Positions 19,357-31,135 are shown, counted from the first letter of the stretch. The stretch is 64,000 nucleotides of DNA from Acidimicrobiaceae bacterium (GCA_026713105.1 JAPOPC010000007.1:1-64000), one strand, 5' to 3'. Notes: generated from the letters alone by a model not told the origin. Program-made: numbers and translations.

Positions 19357-20322
19357 TTAGCCGGCTCCGTCGAGCAGGGCCGCAGCCGCGGCGTAGGGAT
19401 CCAATTCGCGACGGGCCAGTCGCTCGCGTAACTGCTGCGCGGCTGGGCCTTCGGTGATTGCTGCGACGCGCTCGGCGATGCCGGCTCGCAGGATCTCTTC
19501 GAGTTCGGTCTGGGTGCGGGCAGCGCGGCGAGCATCGAGCTCGCCCGAGGCGGTGCAGTGGTCGCGATGCGCGCAGATGGCATCCCACAGCTCGGCCGCG
19601 CCCTCACCAGTCGTGCCGACCGACGTCAGGATCGGCGGATCCCAATCTCCCGGAGCGCCGAGATCGAGCATCTGACGAATGTCCCGGCAGGTCTCCGAAG
19701 CGCCCGGCCGGTCGGCCTTGTTCACGACGAAGACGTCGGCGATCTCCATGAGGCCCGCCTTGTTGGCCTGGACCGAGTCGCCCCAGCCCGGGTTCACCAC
19801 CACGACGGTGGTATCGGCCGCGCCCACGATCTCGGTTTCCACCTGGCCGACGCCGACGGTCTCGACTACCACCCACGGCCACCCCAGCGCATCCAGCACC
19901 CGGACGGCCAGCGGTGTCGCCAGCGTCAGTCCGCCGAGGTGTCCCCGGGTGGCCATCGAGCGGATGTACACGCCCTCGTCGAAGGTGTGATCGGACATCC
20001 GCACCCGGTCGCCCAGGATTGCTCCGCCGCTGAAGGGCGACGACGGATCGATCGCAAGCACCGCGAGCCGTTCACCGCGCTCGCGGGCAACGCCGACGAC
20101 AGCCGAGTTGAGCGTGGATTTCCCTGCGCCCGGCGCACCTGTGATACCCACGGTGTACGCGCGCCCCGACCCGGAGAATGTCAGCGCTCCCAGCTCGCGA
20201 GCCTGGGTGCCGCCGCGCTCGACGATGGACATGACTCGTGCCAACGCGCGGCGTTGACCGGCGCGGGCTGCCTCGAGCAGGTCGGCCAGGTCGGCGGCGA
20301 GCGGGGCATCGGGAGGTGTCAT
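19357..20322 (-). CDS. meaB: methylmalonyl-CoA mutase-associated GTPase (MeaB/ArgK family)
   Basis: A G3E-type GTPase of 321 residues that guards and reloads B12-dependent methylmalonyl-CoA mutase. The P-loop is GITGAPGAGKST, followed by the family's AIDPSSPFSGGAILGDRVRM, ETVGVGQVE (G3 region) and VNKADRPGA (NKxD). The ATG at 20322 is supported by TACCGT 10 bases upstream; a frame 13 codons longer lacks such support. No mutase gene is in the window. Its stop faces the SRPBCC-kinase gene across 39 bases. Confidence 0.93.
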   Translation of the reverse strand: MTPPDAPLAADLADLLEAARAGQRRALARVMSIVERGGTQARELGALTFSGSGRAYTVGITGAPGAGKSTLNSAVVGVARERGERLAVLAIDPSSPFSGGAILGDRVRMSDHTFDEGVYIRSMATRGHLGGLTLATPLAVRVLDALGWPWVVVETVGVGQVETEIVGAADTTVVVVNPGWGDSVQANKAGLMEIADVFVVNKADRPGASETCRDIRQMLDLGAPGDWDPPILTSVGTTGEGAAELWDAICAHRDHCTASGELDARRAARTQTELEEILRAGIAERVAAITEGPAAQQLRERLARRELDPYAAAAALLDGAG

Positions 20323-20364
20323 CGGCGCGCTGACGGTAGCGAGGCTCGCAGAATGCGGCACGCC

Positions 20365-21645
20365 TCAGCGGCGGGAGATGGACGCACCGATGCCGGCGAG
20401 CTTGCCCGTCAGGTCCTCGTAACCGCGGTCGACGTGCGACGCGCCCGCAATCTCGGTCTCGCCTTCGGCTGCGAGCCCCGCCACGACCAGCGCCGCCCCG
20501 GCACGGATGTCGTGCGCGCGGACGGGCGCCCCCGAGAGGCGCTCGACACCGCGTACCACAGCGTGATGACCCTCCGTCCGGATGTCGGCGCCCATACGCC
20601 GCAGCTCGTCGATGTAGCGAAAGCGGCCAGTGAAGATGTTCTCGGTCACGATCCCGACGCCGGAGGCAGTCGTGAGCATCGAGACGAGGAACGGCTTGAA
20701 ATCGGTTGCCAGTCCCGGATAGGGCAGCGTCGAGACATCCGCTGACGCGAGCCTCCCCGTCGCTGTTGCTCGCACACCGGCGGTGTCGGAGACGATGTGC
20801 ATCTCCATCTCGGTGAGCTTGCGGATCAGCATCGTCATGTGGTCGGCCACCGCGTCTCGCAGGAGCACCGAGCCGCCGCACATGCCCACCGCCGCGAGGA
20901 ACGTGGCCGCCTCGATGCGATCTGGAATCACCCGGAAGCCGTCGTCCGACTTCGCAGGTGTCAGATGCTCCACGCCGTCGACCGCCAGCCGATCCCCTGC
21001 CCAGCCCACCTGGGCCCCCATCTGATTGAGGAAGTTAACGAGGTCGCCGATCTCAGGTTCGCGAGCCGGGTTGTGGATGAGCGTGCGACCCTTGGCACGA
21101 ACTGCCGCCATCAGCACGTTCTCGGTTGCGCCCACCGACGGGTACTCCAGCACCACCTCGGCCCCCCTCAGCACCTCAGCTCTACCCGAGATGTCGCCGT
21201 GTGCAGTGCTGAAGACCGCCCCCAAGCTCTCGAGCGCTCGCAGGTGCATGTCAATCGGGCGCGGCCCGAAGTCGTCCCCGCCCGGCAGCGCCACGCGGGC
21301 CTTGCCGAAGCGCGCCAGCAGCGGACCCAGCACCACGATGGAGGCCCGCATGCGCTCCACGAGGTGGTACGGCGCGGCCGTGTCGAGCTCGTGGGGCACA
21401 TCGATGACGAGCCGATGGTCCGTGCGCGTCACCGTCACACCCATCGCCTCGAGCAACTCGCACATGAGCGACACGTCGGAGATGTCAGGCACGTTGGCCA
21501 GCACGTGCCGTCCTTCGGCCAGCAGGCACGCTGCCATCAGCTTGAGCACGCTGTTCTTGGCTCCGCCGATGAGGACCTCGCCTTCAAGAGCGCTGGTGCG
21601 CTCAGCCACGATCGTGTCGAATTCGGCTGATCCCGGCTCGTCCAT
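20365..21645 (-). CDS. murA: UDP-N-acetylglucosamine 1-carboxyvinyltransferase, Asp-type
   Basis: A 426-residue MurA catalysing the first committed step of peptidoglycan synthesis. Family marks are LIGGAKNS (26-32), the loop PGGDDFGPRPIDMHL (121-135), GATENVLMAA, and LPYPGLATDFKPF with the catalytic Asp. The loop Cys (Cys115 in E. coli) is replaced by Asp at 124, a change known from mycobacteria that makes the enzyme insensitive to fosfomycin. The ATG at 21645 places the usual N-terminal strand correctly. The gene is divergent from the MFS transporter and lies 42 bases before meaB. Confidence 0.96.
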   Translation of the reverse strand: MDEPGSAEFDTIVAERTSALEGEVLIGGAKNSVLKLMAACLLAEGRHVLANVPDISDVSLMCELLEAMGVTVTRTDHRLVIDVPHELDTAAPYHLVERMRASIVVLGPLLARFGKARVALPGGDDFGPRPIDMHLRALESLGAVFSTAHGDISGRAEVLRGAEVVLEYPSVGATENVLMAAVRAKGRTLIHNPAREPEIGDLVNFLNQMGAQVGWAGDRLAVDGVEHLTPAKSDDGFRVIPDRIEAATFLAAVGMCGGSVLLRDAVADHMTMLIRKLTEMEMHIVSDTAGVRATATGRLASADVSTLPYPGLATDFKPFLVSMLTTASGVGIVTENIFTGRFRYIDELRRMGADIRTEGHHAVVRGVERLSGAPVRAHDIRAGAALVVAGLAAEGETEIAGASHVDRGYEDLTGKLAGIGASISRR

Positions 21646-21739
21646 CGCCCTACCGATACCACTGCCTGACGCGATGAGCGAGCCGCTGCTGCGGTCGCGC
21701 ATGAACATATTGAACCGGGGACTGTGCTAGGCCCCCAGC

Positions 21740-23293
21740 GTGACTCGCCAAGTGCGCCGCCTCGTCGCCACTTCCGAAGAGGTGGAAGCGCTCTTGCAGC
21801 CGCGCGACGACATCGTCGGAGAGGACGCTGCTGAGGCTTCCGATGATCTGTACCGGTTCGGTCTGGGCGGCGGACCCTTCGAGAGCTACTCCCGGTCCGT
21901 GCAGCTCGGTGCTCACGACAGCGAAGAGCGGCGCCACGTGACCGAGACCGTGGAGTGGCGTCTTGCAGTGCCGTGGTTCGGTCCCGCCATCAACCTCGCC
22001 GTTCGGCGTGCCATGCGTACGGGACGGACCGGGGATGGAACGCAGCCCGTGTGGGCACCGCCGCGGCGCCTCGATGCTCGCTCGGCGACGATCATGGCCA
22101 TGCTCGCTGCTGCGGCGATGCTCAGCGGGTACCTGGCGAATGCCCCCTCGGAGCTTCACACCTACGCAGCTGACGAATTCGGGGCCGACCAGACCGCTCA
22201 AGGAATCTTGGGTGCGGTGGTGCGCATCGGAACGTTGCTGGCCATCGGCGTGTCGGTGCTCGCCGATCGGTACGGGAGGCGCCGCATCGTGGCCGGTGCC
22301 ATGGTCGCAGGGGTCGCATGCGCCGCGCTGGCGGCGCTGGCGCCCTCGATGGTGTGGCTGGGCGCAACGCTGCTGGTCGGTCGCACCGCAAACGCTGCGC
22401 TCGGCGCCACGATCGTGGTCATGGCGCTGGAGGAGATCCCGGCGGGCTGCCGGGCGTGGTGCCTGTCAGTGCTGGCCATGGCTGCCGCGCTCGGTGCCGG
22501 AGTCGTCGTCTGGCTCCAGCCCTTCTCCGACCTCGCTCCGTGGGCTTGGAGGCTGCTGTTCGGCGTGCCGCTCATCGCCCTGGCGGGCATGCGGCCGCTC
22601 TTGCGACGACTTCCCGAGAGCCGTCGATTCGAACGCCGTGGCCGGGACGTGGCTCTCAGCGGCTACTGGCGCCCGATCGCGCTGCTCGGCGCCATCTACT
22701 TGGCGTTCGGCCTGTTCTTGGGCCCGATCGATTGGTTCCGCAACGAATACCTGCGTGACGAGCACGGTTTCAGCGCGACGCTGGTGTCGCTGTTCGTGCT
22801 GGGCACTGCGACACCGGCAGGACTCGCGGTCTACGCGGCGGGGCGACTCGCTGACTCCCGCGGCCGGCGAGTCATCCTGGCAATCGCCGCAGTGTTCGGC
22901 TTGGGCTCGCTCGTGGCGGTCTTCAACGTCTCCGGCGCGGCGCTGTGGGTGCTCGGGCTCGTGGGGGCGATGCTGTCGGCAGGCTTGCTGCCGGCGCTCG
23001 GCGTATATCGAGGCGAGCTGTTCCCGACTGCGGTGCGAGCGCGAGCTGCGACTTTGACGGGCGCCATGGGTGTCGGCGGCGCGGCTGCAGGCGTGTTTCT
23101 GGCGGGCAGGCTGCGCACAGCGTGGGGCAGCTTCGGCGACGTCATCGCGCTGCTGTGGATCGGACCTCTCGTCGCTGCGCTCGTTGCGGTGCTGTGGCTG
23201 AGGGAGCGCAGTGGCCATGAACTCGAAGAGCTGCACCCCGCAGACGCCGCATCGGATCCCGATGCGGCGTGGCCCCCGACACCCCGGCCATGA
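21740..23293 (+). CDS. major facilitator superfamily transporter with N-terminal cytoplasmic extension
   Basis: A 517-residue MFS protein. After about 115 soluble residues come twelve predicted membrane segments, with the MFS signature LADRYGRRRIV after the second segment and a second copy LADSRGRRVIL after the eighth. It resembles sugar- or metabolite-proton symporters, but the substrate is unknown. The N-terminal part (GPFESYSRSVQLG ... ETVEWRLAVPWFGPAINL) looks like half of an SRPBCC fold and is not standard for MFS carriers. The GTG start lies 6 bases after TAGGCC, a weak -10. A perfect 10-base-pair hairpin lies in the last codons (23245-23269). Confidence 0.88.
   Translation: MTRQVRRLVATSEEVEALLQPRDDIVGEDAAEASDDLYRFGLGGGPFESYSRSVQLGAHDSEERRHVTETVEWRLAVPWFGPAINLAVRRAMRTGRTGDGTQPVWAPPRRLDARSATIMAMLAAAAMLSGYLANAPSELHTYAADEFGADQTAQGILGAVVRIGTLLAIGVSVLADRYGRRRIVAGAMVAGVACAALAALAPSMVWLGATLLVGRTANAALGATIVVMALEEIPAGCRAWCLSVLAMAAALGAGVVVWLQPFSDLAPWAWRLLFGVPLIALAGMRPLLRRLPESRRFERRGRDVALSGYWRPIALLGAIYLAFGLFLGPIDWFRNEYLRDEHGFSATLVSLFVLGTATPAGLAVYAAGRLADSRGRRVILAIAAVFGLGSLVAVFNVSGAALWVLGLVGAMLSAGLLPALGVYRGELFPTAVRARAATLTGAMGVGGAAAGVFLAGRLRTAWGSFGDVIALLWIGPLVAALVAVLWLRERSGHELEELHPADAASDPDAAWPPTPRP
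23245..23269 (+). terminator. perfect hairpin at the 3' end of the MFS gene
   Basis: A 10-base-pair perfect GC-rich stem with a 5-base loop (GATCC) ends 24 bases before the stop codon end. No T tract follows, so a terminator role is uncertain; it could also slow transcription or protect the mRNA end. Confidence 0.3.
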
Positions 23294-23332
23294 TCGAGAC
23301 GTGACCGCGTCTGGGATCAGAATGACGCCACC

Positions 23333-23911
23333 ATGAGCGAGGCCCAGGGACTGCTGCTGACACCAGGTGCCGGCGGCGGCGCGGATCACCGCACCCTCGT
23401 CGAGATCGAGGCGGCCTTGGCCGACCGGCTGCTTGTTCGCAGGCACGACTTCGCGTACCGACGCTCCGGTCGGCGGGCACCGCCGCGGGCAGAGACAGTG
23501 ACTCCCGAGCTGCTCGCAGACCTGCCCCTGATCGCGGCTGAACTGGGCGTGCCCCCCTCTGCGATGGCCATCGGGGGAAGATCCTTCGGCGGCCGCGTCT
23601 GCTCGATGGCGGTCGCGGCAGGCGCTCCCTCCGCCGGTCTCGTGCTCCTCAGCTACCCGCTGCATCCGCCGGATCGACCCGGGCGTCTCCGTACCGCTCA
23701 TTTCGGCCAGATCAACGTGCCCTGCCTGTTCGTCTCAGGCACGCGCGACCCATTTGCAACTCCTGACGAGCTGAGCGATCACACCGCGGCGATCGGGGGT
23801 CCGGTCACGCTGCGTTTCATCGAGGGCGCCCGTCACGACCCCAACACGATCGCAGCGCGCCGTGCAGTCGTCGAACACGTCGGCGAGTGGCTCGACACGC
23901 TCGGGTGCTGA
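23333..23911 (+). CDS. small alpha/beta-hydrolase family protein
   Basis: A 192-residue compact alpha/beta hydrolase of the KANL3/Tex30-like or dienelactone-hydrolase-like type. The nucleophile elbow is GGRSFGGRV (Ser at about 84), the acid is Asp in SGTRDPF and the base is His in EGARHDP, so the triad is complete. The oxyanion-side start TPGAGGGADH is also typical. The substrate is unknown. It is 39 bases after the MFS gene and convergent with lhgO (14 bases between stops). Confidence 0.82.
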   Translation: MSEAQGLLLTPGAGGGADHRTLVEIEAALADRLLVRRHDFAYRRSGRRAPPRAETVTPELLADLPLIAAELGVPPSAMAIGGRSFGGRVCSMAVAAGAPSAGLVLLSYPLHPPDRPGRLRTAHFGQINVPCLFVSGTRDPFATPDELSDHTAAIGGPVTLRFIEGARHDPNTIAARRAVVEHVGEWLDTLGC

Positions 23912-23924
23912 TCTGCCCCCAGAT

Positions 23925-25136
23925 TCAGCGGTCGATCCGGTGGACAATCATCTTGGCGATCTCCAGGCTGGACGTGGCGGCCGGACTCGGGGCGTTCAGC
24001 ACGTGGGTGCTGCGGCCCGCGACCGTGACCGCAAAGTCGTCCTCGAGCTCGCCCGCAGGATCCATCGCCTGGGCGCGCACACCGGCCTTCGAGCGCACGA
24101 GATCTTCGGCTTCGATGTCGGGCACCAGTCGCTGCAACGCCCGGGTGAACGCGGCTTTGCTCAGCGATCGCCACACCTCCCCCGCGCCTGTGCGCCAGTA
24201 GCGGCGGGCGAGTCGCCACAGGCCTCGGTTGGTGAGGTGCTCGCGCAGCTGCGCCCTGCTGACATCGCTCCAGCGGTAGCCCTCGCGGGCCAATGCGAGC
24301 ACCGCATTGGGCCCAGCGTGGATGGTGCCGTCGATCATGCGTGTGAGGTGTACTCCCAAGAACGGAAAGCTGGGATCGGGCACCGGGTAGATCAGATTCC
24401 GCACGAGGTGCGACCGCTCAGGCACGAGTTCGTAGTACTCGCCGCGGAACGGGACGATCCGGTAGCCGCCGGACGCACCCGCGAGTTCCGCCACCTGGTC
24501 GCACCGCAATCCGGCACAGTTCACCACCCATGTCGCATCCAAGTCGCCGGTCGTCGTGGTGATTCGCACACGGTCCGCAGAGGGGGCGAGCCCGACGACG
24601 GATGTGTCCGTCCACAGCTCGCCGCCCGCGCTCTCGATCTCGTCGATGAGCGCACGACACACCGCGCTGTAGTCGACAATCCCCGTGCTGGGTACCAGCA
24701 ATGCCGCGACGCCCGCGCAGTAGGGCTCCAGCTCCGCGAGCCTCTGCGCGTCGATCAGCTCGGCTGCGACGTCATTGCTCGCCGCCCGCTCGGCAAGCAC
24801 CGCCAGCCGCTCGCGTTCGGAACCGTCCACCGCCACGATCATCTTGCTGCACACCTCGTGCGCGATGCCGCGCTCGCGGCAGAACTCGACCATGGAGCTG
24901 CGCCCGGCCACCGCCAAGGATGCCTTGGCCGACCCGGGCCGGTAGTAGACGCCCGAGTGCAGCACGCCCGAGTTGCGACCGGTCTGGTGCAACCCTGGAC
25001 GCTCCTCGGCCTCGCAGATCACCACCCGGCGGCCCGGATTGTCTGCCAGATACCGGCGTGCCGTCGCCAGACCGATGATGCCCGCTCCCACGACGGCGAG
25101 ATCGGCGCGTGCCGTCGAGGTCGAGATGCTGGCCAT
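23925..25136 (-). CDS. lhgO: L-2-hydroxyglutarate oxidase (FAD-dependent)
   Basis: A 403-residue FAD oxidoreductase of the LhgO family, which oxidises L-2-hydroxyglutarate to 2-oxoglutarate and passes electrons to the quinone pool. The dinucleotide-binding motif is VVGAGIIGLATAR at the N-terminus. HQTGRNSGVLHSGVYY (flavin contact) and PFRGEYYELVP are diagnostic of this branch of the DAO superfamily. The ATG at 25136 starts just before the FAD motif and lies exactly 7 bases after TAGCTT; a frame 42 codons longer runs into the glpX promoter and is rejected. Divergent from glpX. Confidence 0.92.
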   Translation of the reverse strand: MASISTSTARADLAVVGAGIIGLATARRYLADNPGRRVVICEAEERPGLHQTGRNSGVLHSGVYYRPGSAKASLAVAGRSSMVEFCRERGIAHEVCSKMIVAVDGSERERLAVLAERAASNDVAAELIDAQRLAELEPYCAGVAALLVPSTGIVDYSAVCRALIDEIESAGGELWTDTSVVGLAPSADRVRITTTTGDLDATWVVNCAGLRCDQVAELAGASGGYRIVPFRGEYYELVPERSHLVRNLIYPVPDPSFPFLGVHLTRMIDGTIHAGPNAVLALAREGYRWSDVSRAQLREHLTNRGLWRLARRYWRTGAGEVWRSLSKAAFTRALQRLVPDIEAEDLVRSKAGVRAQAMDPAGELEDDFAVTVAGRSTHVLNAPSPAATSSLEIAKMIVHRIDR

Positions 25137-25143
25137 CGGGCCG

Positions 25144-25149
25144 AAGCTA
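25144..25149 (-). promoter_or_regulatory. -10 box of lhgO (leaderless)
   Basis: TAGCTT on the minus strand, 7 bases before the ATG of lhgO. It forms one side of the divergent lhgO/glpX promoter region. Confidence 0.55.
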
Positions 25150-25247
25150 GCTGGACGGCCCGTGAGCCCGTATCCCCGACGAACCGGGAACAAACGCGGG
25201 ATGCAACGGGCTACCCAGCGAGAAGGCTCACCTCTCCACGCATCCTC

Positions 25248-25253
25248 TAGGGT
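25248..25253 (+). promoter_or_regulatory. -10 box of glpX (leaderless)
   Basis: TAGGGT, 8 bases before the ATG of glpX. Confidence 0.5.
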
Positions 25254-25261
25254 CGGCGCCA

Positions 25262-26305
25262 ATGAATGACAATCGCAGGTTTCGCAGCGATCGCGGTCGC
25301 CTCGGCAGCCCGCCAGACCTCAGCCGCCAGGCGCCTGATCGCAACTTGGCGCTCGAATTGGTGCGCACCACAGAGGCAGCGGCCATGGCGGCCTCACGCT
25401 GGATGGGCCGGGGCGACAAAGACGGCGCAGACGGCGCCGCCGTCGACGCCATGCGGGTCGTGCTGTCCTCGGTGCCCATGGATGGCATCGTCGTCATCGG
25501 CGAGGGTGAGAAGGACGAAGCACCGATGCTCTTCAACGGCGAGTTCATCGGGGACGGCACCGGGGCCCTGACCGACGTCGCGGTCGACCCCATCGACGGC
25601 ACCACGCTGACCTCGCTGGGGCGAGGCAACGCCATCGCCGTCATCGCCGTCTCGCCACGCGGCACCATGCTGGATCCCGGCCCGTGCGTCTACATGGAGA
25701 AGATCGCTGTCGGTCCCGACGCCAAAGGCGTTGTGGACCTGAACCGATCGCCCGCGGAGAACTTGCGCGCAATCGCGGAGGCCACGGGGCAGGGACTGCG
25801 TGACCTCACCGCTGTGGTGCTGGACCGCGACCGCCACTCCGAGCTGATCGGCGAGATCCGCGAGACCGGCGCTCGCATCAGACTCATTCCCGACGGCGAC
25901 GTGGCCGGTGCCATTTCCGCAGCCGCGAGTGACTCAACCGATGTGTTGTTCGGCATCGGCGGCACGCCCGAGGGCATCATCTCCGCAGCGGCGCTGAAAT
26001 GCCTCGGTGGTGAGCTGCAGGGCCGGTTGTGGCCCCGCAACGACCATGAGCGCCAAAAGGCGGTCGACGCCGGCTACGACCTCGACCGAGTGCTGTACAT
26101 CGACGACCTCGTCCAGTCCGACGATGTCTTCTTTGCCGCGACCGGCATCACCGACGGTGAATTGCTGCAGGGCGTGAAGTTCACGGCACACCGGGCCACT
26201 ACCGACTCGCTCGTGATGCGCTCTCGCAGCGGCACCGTGCGTCACATCAAGGCCACACACGACATCGACAAGCTCAGCGCCTACGCCGCAGTCGACTTCA
26301 CCTGA
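25262..26305 (+). CDS. glpX: class II fructose-1,6-bisphosphatase
   Basis: A 347-residue GlpX-type phosphatase for gluconeogenesis. Family marks are [29 protein letters not shown], the metal-binding VDPIDGTT and the [20 protein letters not shown] segment. It is the usual actinobacterial enzyme for this step. Leaderless start as described for the promoter. hisI begins 3 bases after its stop, so the two form an operon. Confidence 0.96.
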   Translation: MNDNRRFRSDRGRLGSPPDLSRQAPDRNLALELVRTTEAAAMAASRWMGRGDKDGADGAAVDAMRVVLSSVPMDGIVVIGEGEKDEAPMLFNGEFIGDGTGALTDVAVDPIDGTTLTSLGRGNAIAVIAVSPRGTMLDPGPCVYMEKIAVGPDAKGVVDLNRSPAENLRAIAEATGQGLRDLTAVVLDRDRHSELIGEIRETGARIRLIPDGDVAGAISAAASDSTDVLFGIGGTPEGIISAAALKCLGGELQGRLWPRNDHERQKAVDAGYDLDRVLYIDDLVQSDDVFFAATGITDGELLQGVKFTAHRATTDSLVMRSRSGTVRHIKATHDIDKLSAYAAVDFT

Positions 26306-26308
26306 GCC

Positions 26309-26791
26309 ATGGCTGACTCCCGAACCGACAGTGCAAGCGCCGAAGGCACAGTCGGCGACGACCTCAAAGAAGGCACAGTCGGCGACGACCTCGAAGAAGG
26401 CACAGTTGCCAGCATCGACTTCGGCAAGGTCGCGCAAATCGGCCGCGACGGCCATCAGGTCGTGCCCGTCGTACTACAGGACGCCGACACCGACGACGTG
26501 CTGTTCATCGGCTATGCCAACGCCGAGGCGCTGCGACTCACGTTCGAGCGTCGCAGCGCCGTGCTCTATTCCACGTCGCGCAACGAGATCTGGCACAAGG
26601 GCGCTACCTCGGGCGACACGCTGTCACTGGTCGAGGTACGGGTGAATTGTGAGCAGAACTCGTTGCTGTACCGGGTCCGGCGCGACGGCGGCGGAGCGTG
26701 CCACACCCGCAATGCCGACGGCTCATCCCGGCCCGGCTGCTACTACCGCGCCGTCGAGGACCCGCAGCAACTGCAACACATCGACGGTTGA
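26309..26791 (+). CDS. hisI: phosphoribosyl-AMP cyclohydrolase
   Basis: A 160-residue HisI, the third step of histidine synthesis, without a fused HisE domain. The core runs from about residue 35: VVPVVLQDADTDDVLFIGYAN, the EIWHKGATSGD signature, and the zinc ligands in VRVNCEQNSLL and RPGCYYR. A short insertion (TRNADGSSRPG) splits the usual CHTG...CFY segment. The first 34 residues are an acidic head made of a tandem repeat (EGTVGDDLK, EGTVGDDLE, EGTVA) absent from normal HisI. The gene directly follows glpX. Confidence 0.93.
   Translation: MADSRTDSASAEGTVGDDLKEGTVGDDLEEGTVASIDFGKVAQIGRDGHQVVPVVLQDADTDDVLFIGYANAEALRLTFERRSAVLYSTSRNEIWHKGATSGDTLSLVEVRVNCEQNSLLYRVRRDGGGACHTRNADGSSRPGCYYRAVEDPQQLQHIDG
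26342..26410 (+). repeat. 27-base tandem repeat in hisI
   Basis: Two 27-base units (26342-26368 and 26369-26395) differ at one base, and a third begins at 26396. They encode the nine-residue repeat in the HisI head. Confidence 0.92.
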
Positions 26792-26827
26792 GCCGGCCGC
26801 GCCAGCTCGACACGTGATCCGACGCAG

Positions 26828-28098
<1,271 letters not shown>

Positions 28099-28181
28099 GC
28101 GAAGTCCTTTCAGGGCTGAAGCAGGACTTTCATATGTTTGCAGGCACCACGCCCGCGCCTCGACATGCGAAGCTGAGCGGG

Positions 28182-28205
28182 CACGCCGCGGTCAGCGGCG
28201 GCGTG
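28182..28205 (-). terminator. hairpin after atpC
   Basis: An 8-base-pair perfect stem (CACGCCGC/GCGGCGTG) with an 8-base loop lies 30 bases beyond the atpC stop and before amt. No T tract follows, as is common in high-GC actinobacteria. It probably ends the ATP synthase operon. Confidence 0.45.
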
Positions 28206-28235
28206 TGACGGCTGGGAGAGGTTCGGCGCTCGCGC

Positions 28236-28619
28236 TCAAGCGGCGCCGGCAACCGCAATGCGCGTCTGCGCCCACGCCAGCGCGGCCTTTGCCTCATCAT
28301 CGTCGACGTCGGCTGCGACCCCAGCCTGAGCAGCCTCAAGGTCGGCCTGCGCAGCGGCGACGTCGATCTCATCGGCTGCATATGCCGCATCGCTGAGAAT
28401 CGTGACGACGTTGTTGCTGACTTCGACGAACCCGCGGTTCAGCGCCAGCGTCACGATGCCGTCGGACGCCCACAGCTGGGTCTGCCCGATGTCGAGGGCA
28501 CCGATGAAGGCAGCGTGATGGTCCAGGAATGCGATGTCGCCATCGACCGTGCGCGTCACGACCTGGCTGCACTCGCCGCTGAACAGCACGGCTTCGGGTG
28601 AGACAAGTTCAACCTGCAT
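28236..28619 (-). CDS. atpC: ATP synthase epsilon subunit
   Basis: A 127-residue F1 epsilon, part of the rotor and an inhibitor of ATP hydrolysis. The N-terminal beta sandwich (VELVSPEAVLFSGE, GDIAFLDHHAAFIGAL) is typical and the C-terminal helical hairpin (ADEIDVAAAQADLEAAQ) is present. Last gene of the atp operon. Confidence 0.95.
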   Translation of the reverse strand: MQVELVSPEAVLFSGECSQVVTRTVDGDIAFLDHHAAFIGALDIGQTQLWASDGIVTLALNRGFVEVSNNVVTILSDAAYAADEIDVAAAQADLEAAQAGVAADVDDDEAKAALAWAQTRIAVAGAA

Positions 28620-28663
28620 GGGGCTCGACCATCATCGGGTCAGTCTCGGTGCGCCGGCGCCGT

Positions 28664-30160
<1,497 letters not shown>

Positions 30161-31135
30161 TTACTCGCGCGCACGGAACAAGTTCGCGGTACGGGCTTCG
30201 ATGGTGTCTGAGAGCAGGTCGACTTCGCCGCCGGCGGTCTGCGACAGCGCTTCAGCGCCGCCGACGATCTCCATGATCTCGGTCGTGATGGCGTCCTGAC
30301 GGGCACGATTCATGACCCGCGTGAGGTTGGTCTTGAGGTCCTCGGCGTTGTCGGTGGCGGCCTTCATGGCGCGCTGGCGCGCCGCGTGCTCCGAAGCCGA
30401 GGCTTCAAGCACTGCGGAGTACAGCCGGGCCTCGGCGTAGCGCGGCAGCAACCGTTCGAGGATGGCGGCGGGCTCGGGCTCGAACTCGTAGCCGCCGTCG
30501 GGACCGCCAGCGCTGGCGTCAGGGTCCGCGTCACCGTCGCTGATATCGCTGGTGTCGAGCGGCATGAATGGCACGATTGCCACGGACTGGTTGCCCATCG
30601 AATGGAATTGGGTGTAGGCCAGCATGACCCGCTGGCAGTCGTTCTCGAACAAGGCCGTCGCTGCGGCAGCGATCTGTTGAGCATCGGAATAGCTGGGCTG
30701 ATCGCTGAAGCCCTCGAAACCAGCAGCGATGCGGTAGTCGCGGAAGCGGAAATAGCCGAGCGCCTTGCGCCCCGACAGCACCAGCTCGTAGTCGCGTCCC
30801 GCTGCAGCGTCGGCAGCGATGGCTCGCTCGGTGGCCCGCAGGACATTGTTGTTGTAACCGCCGCACAGACCCCGGTCAGCAGCGATGACCACATAGGCCA
30901 CTTTGGTGACCTCAGCCGGTTCGCGCAGGAGCGGGTGATCGGCTTCGCCGCCGGCGGAGGCCAGGTTCGCGATGACTGCCGTCACCTTGTCGCTGTACGG
31001 CCGTGCGGCGCGAACTCGCGCCTGTGCCCGAACGATGCGTGACGCCGCGATCAGCTCCATGGCGCGCGTGATCTTCTTGGTGGCGTCGATCGACCTGATG
31101 CGACGCCGAAGAATGCGCTCCTGACCGCTTGCCAT
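30161..31135 (-). CDS. atpG: ATP synthase gamma subunit, C-terminally extended
   Basis: A 324-residue central-stalk subunit. The N-terminal helix (RRRIRSIDATKKITRAMELI) and the C-terminal helix (RARQDAITTEIMEIVGGA) are standard. Most gamma subunits end at that GGA; here 27 more residues follow (SQTAGGEVDLLSDTIEARTA and on to LFRARE). They would emerge from the top of the alpha3beta3 crown near the delta subunit. A long acidic loop (SDISDGDADPDASAGGPDGG) fills the site of the usual variable loop. It is 17 bases after atpA. Confidence 0.95.
   Translation of the reverse strand: MASGQERILRRRIRSIDATKKITRAMELIAASRIVRAQARVRAARPYSDKVTAVIANLASAGGEADHPLLREPAEVTKVAYVVIAADRGLCGGYNNNVLRATERAIAADAAAGRDYELVLSGRKALGYFRFRDYRIAAGFEGFSDQPSYSDAQQIAAAATALFENDCQRVMLAYTQFHSMGNQSVAIVPFMPLDTSDISDGDADPDASAGGPDGGYEFEPEPAAILERLLPRYAEARLYSAVLEASASEHAARQRAMKAATDNAEDLKTNLTRVMNRARQDAITTEIMEIVGGAEALSQTAGGEVDLLSDTIEARTANLFRARE

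Noticed and set aside
22466-23701. 411-codon minus-strand frame
   Set aside because: It is antisense to the MFS transporter and hydrolase genes, which have clear family motifs.
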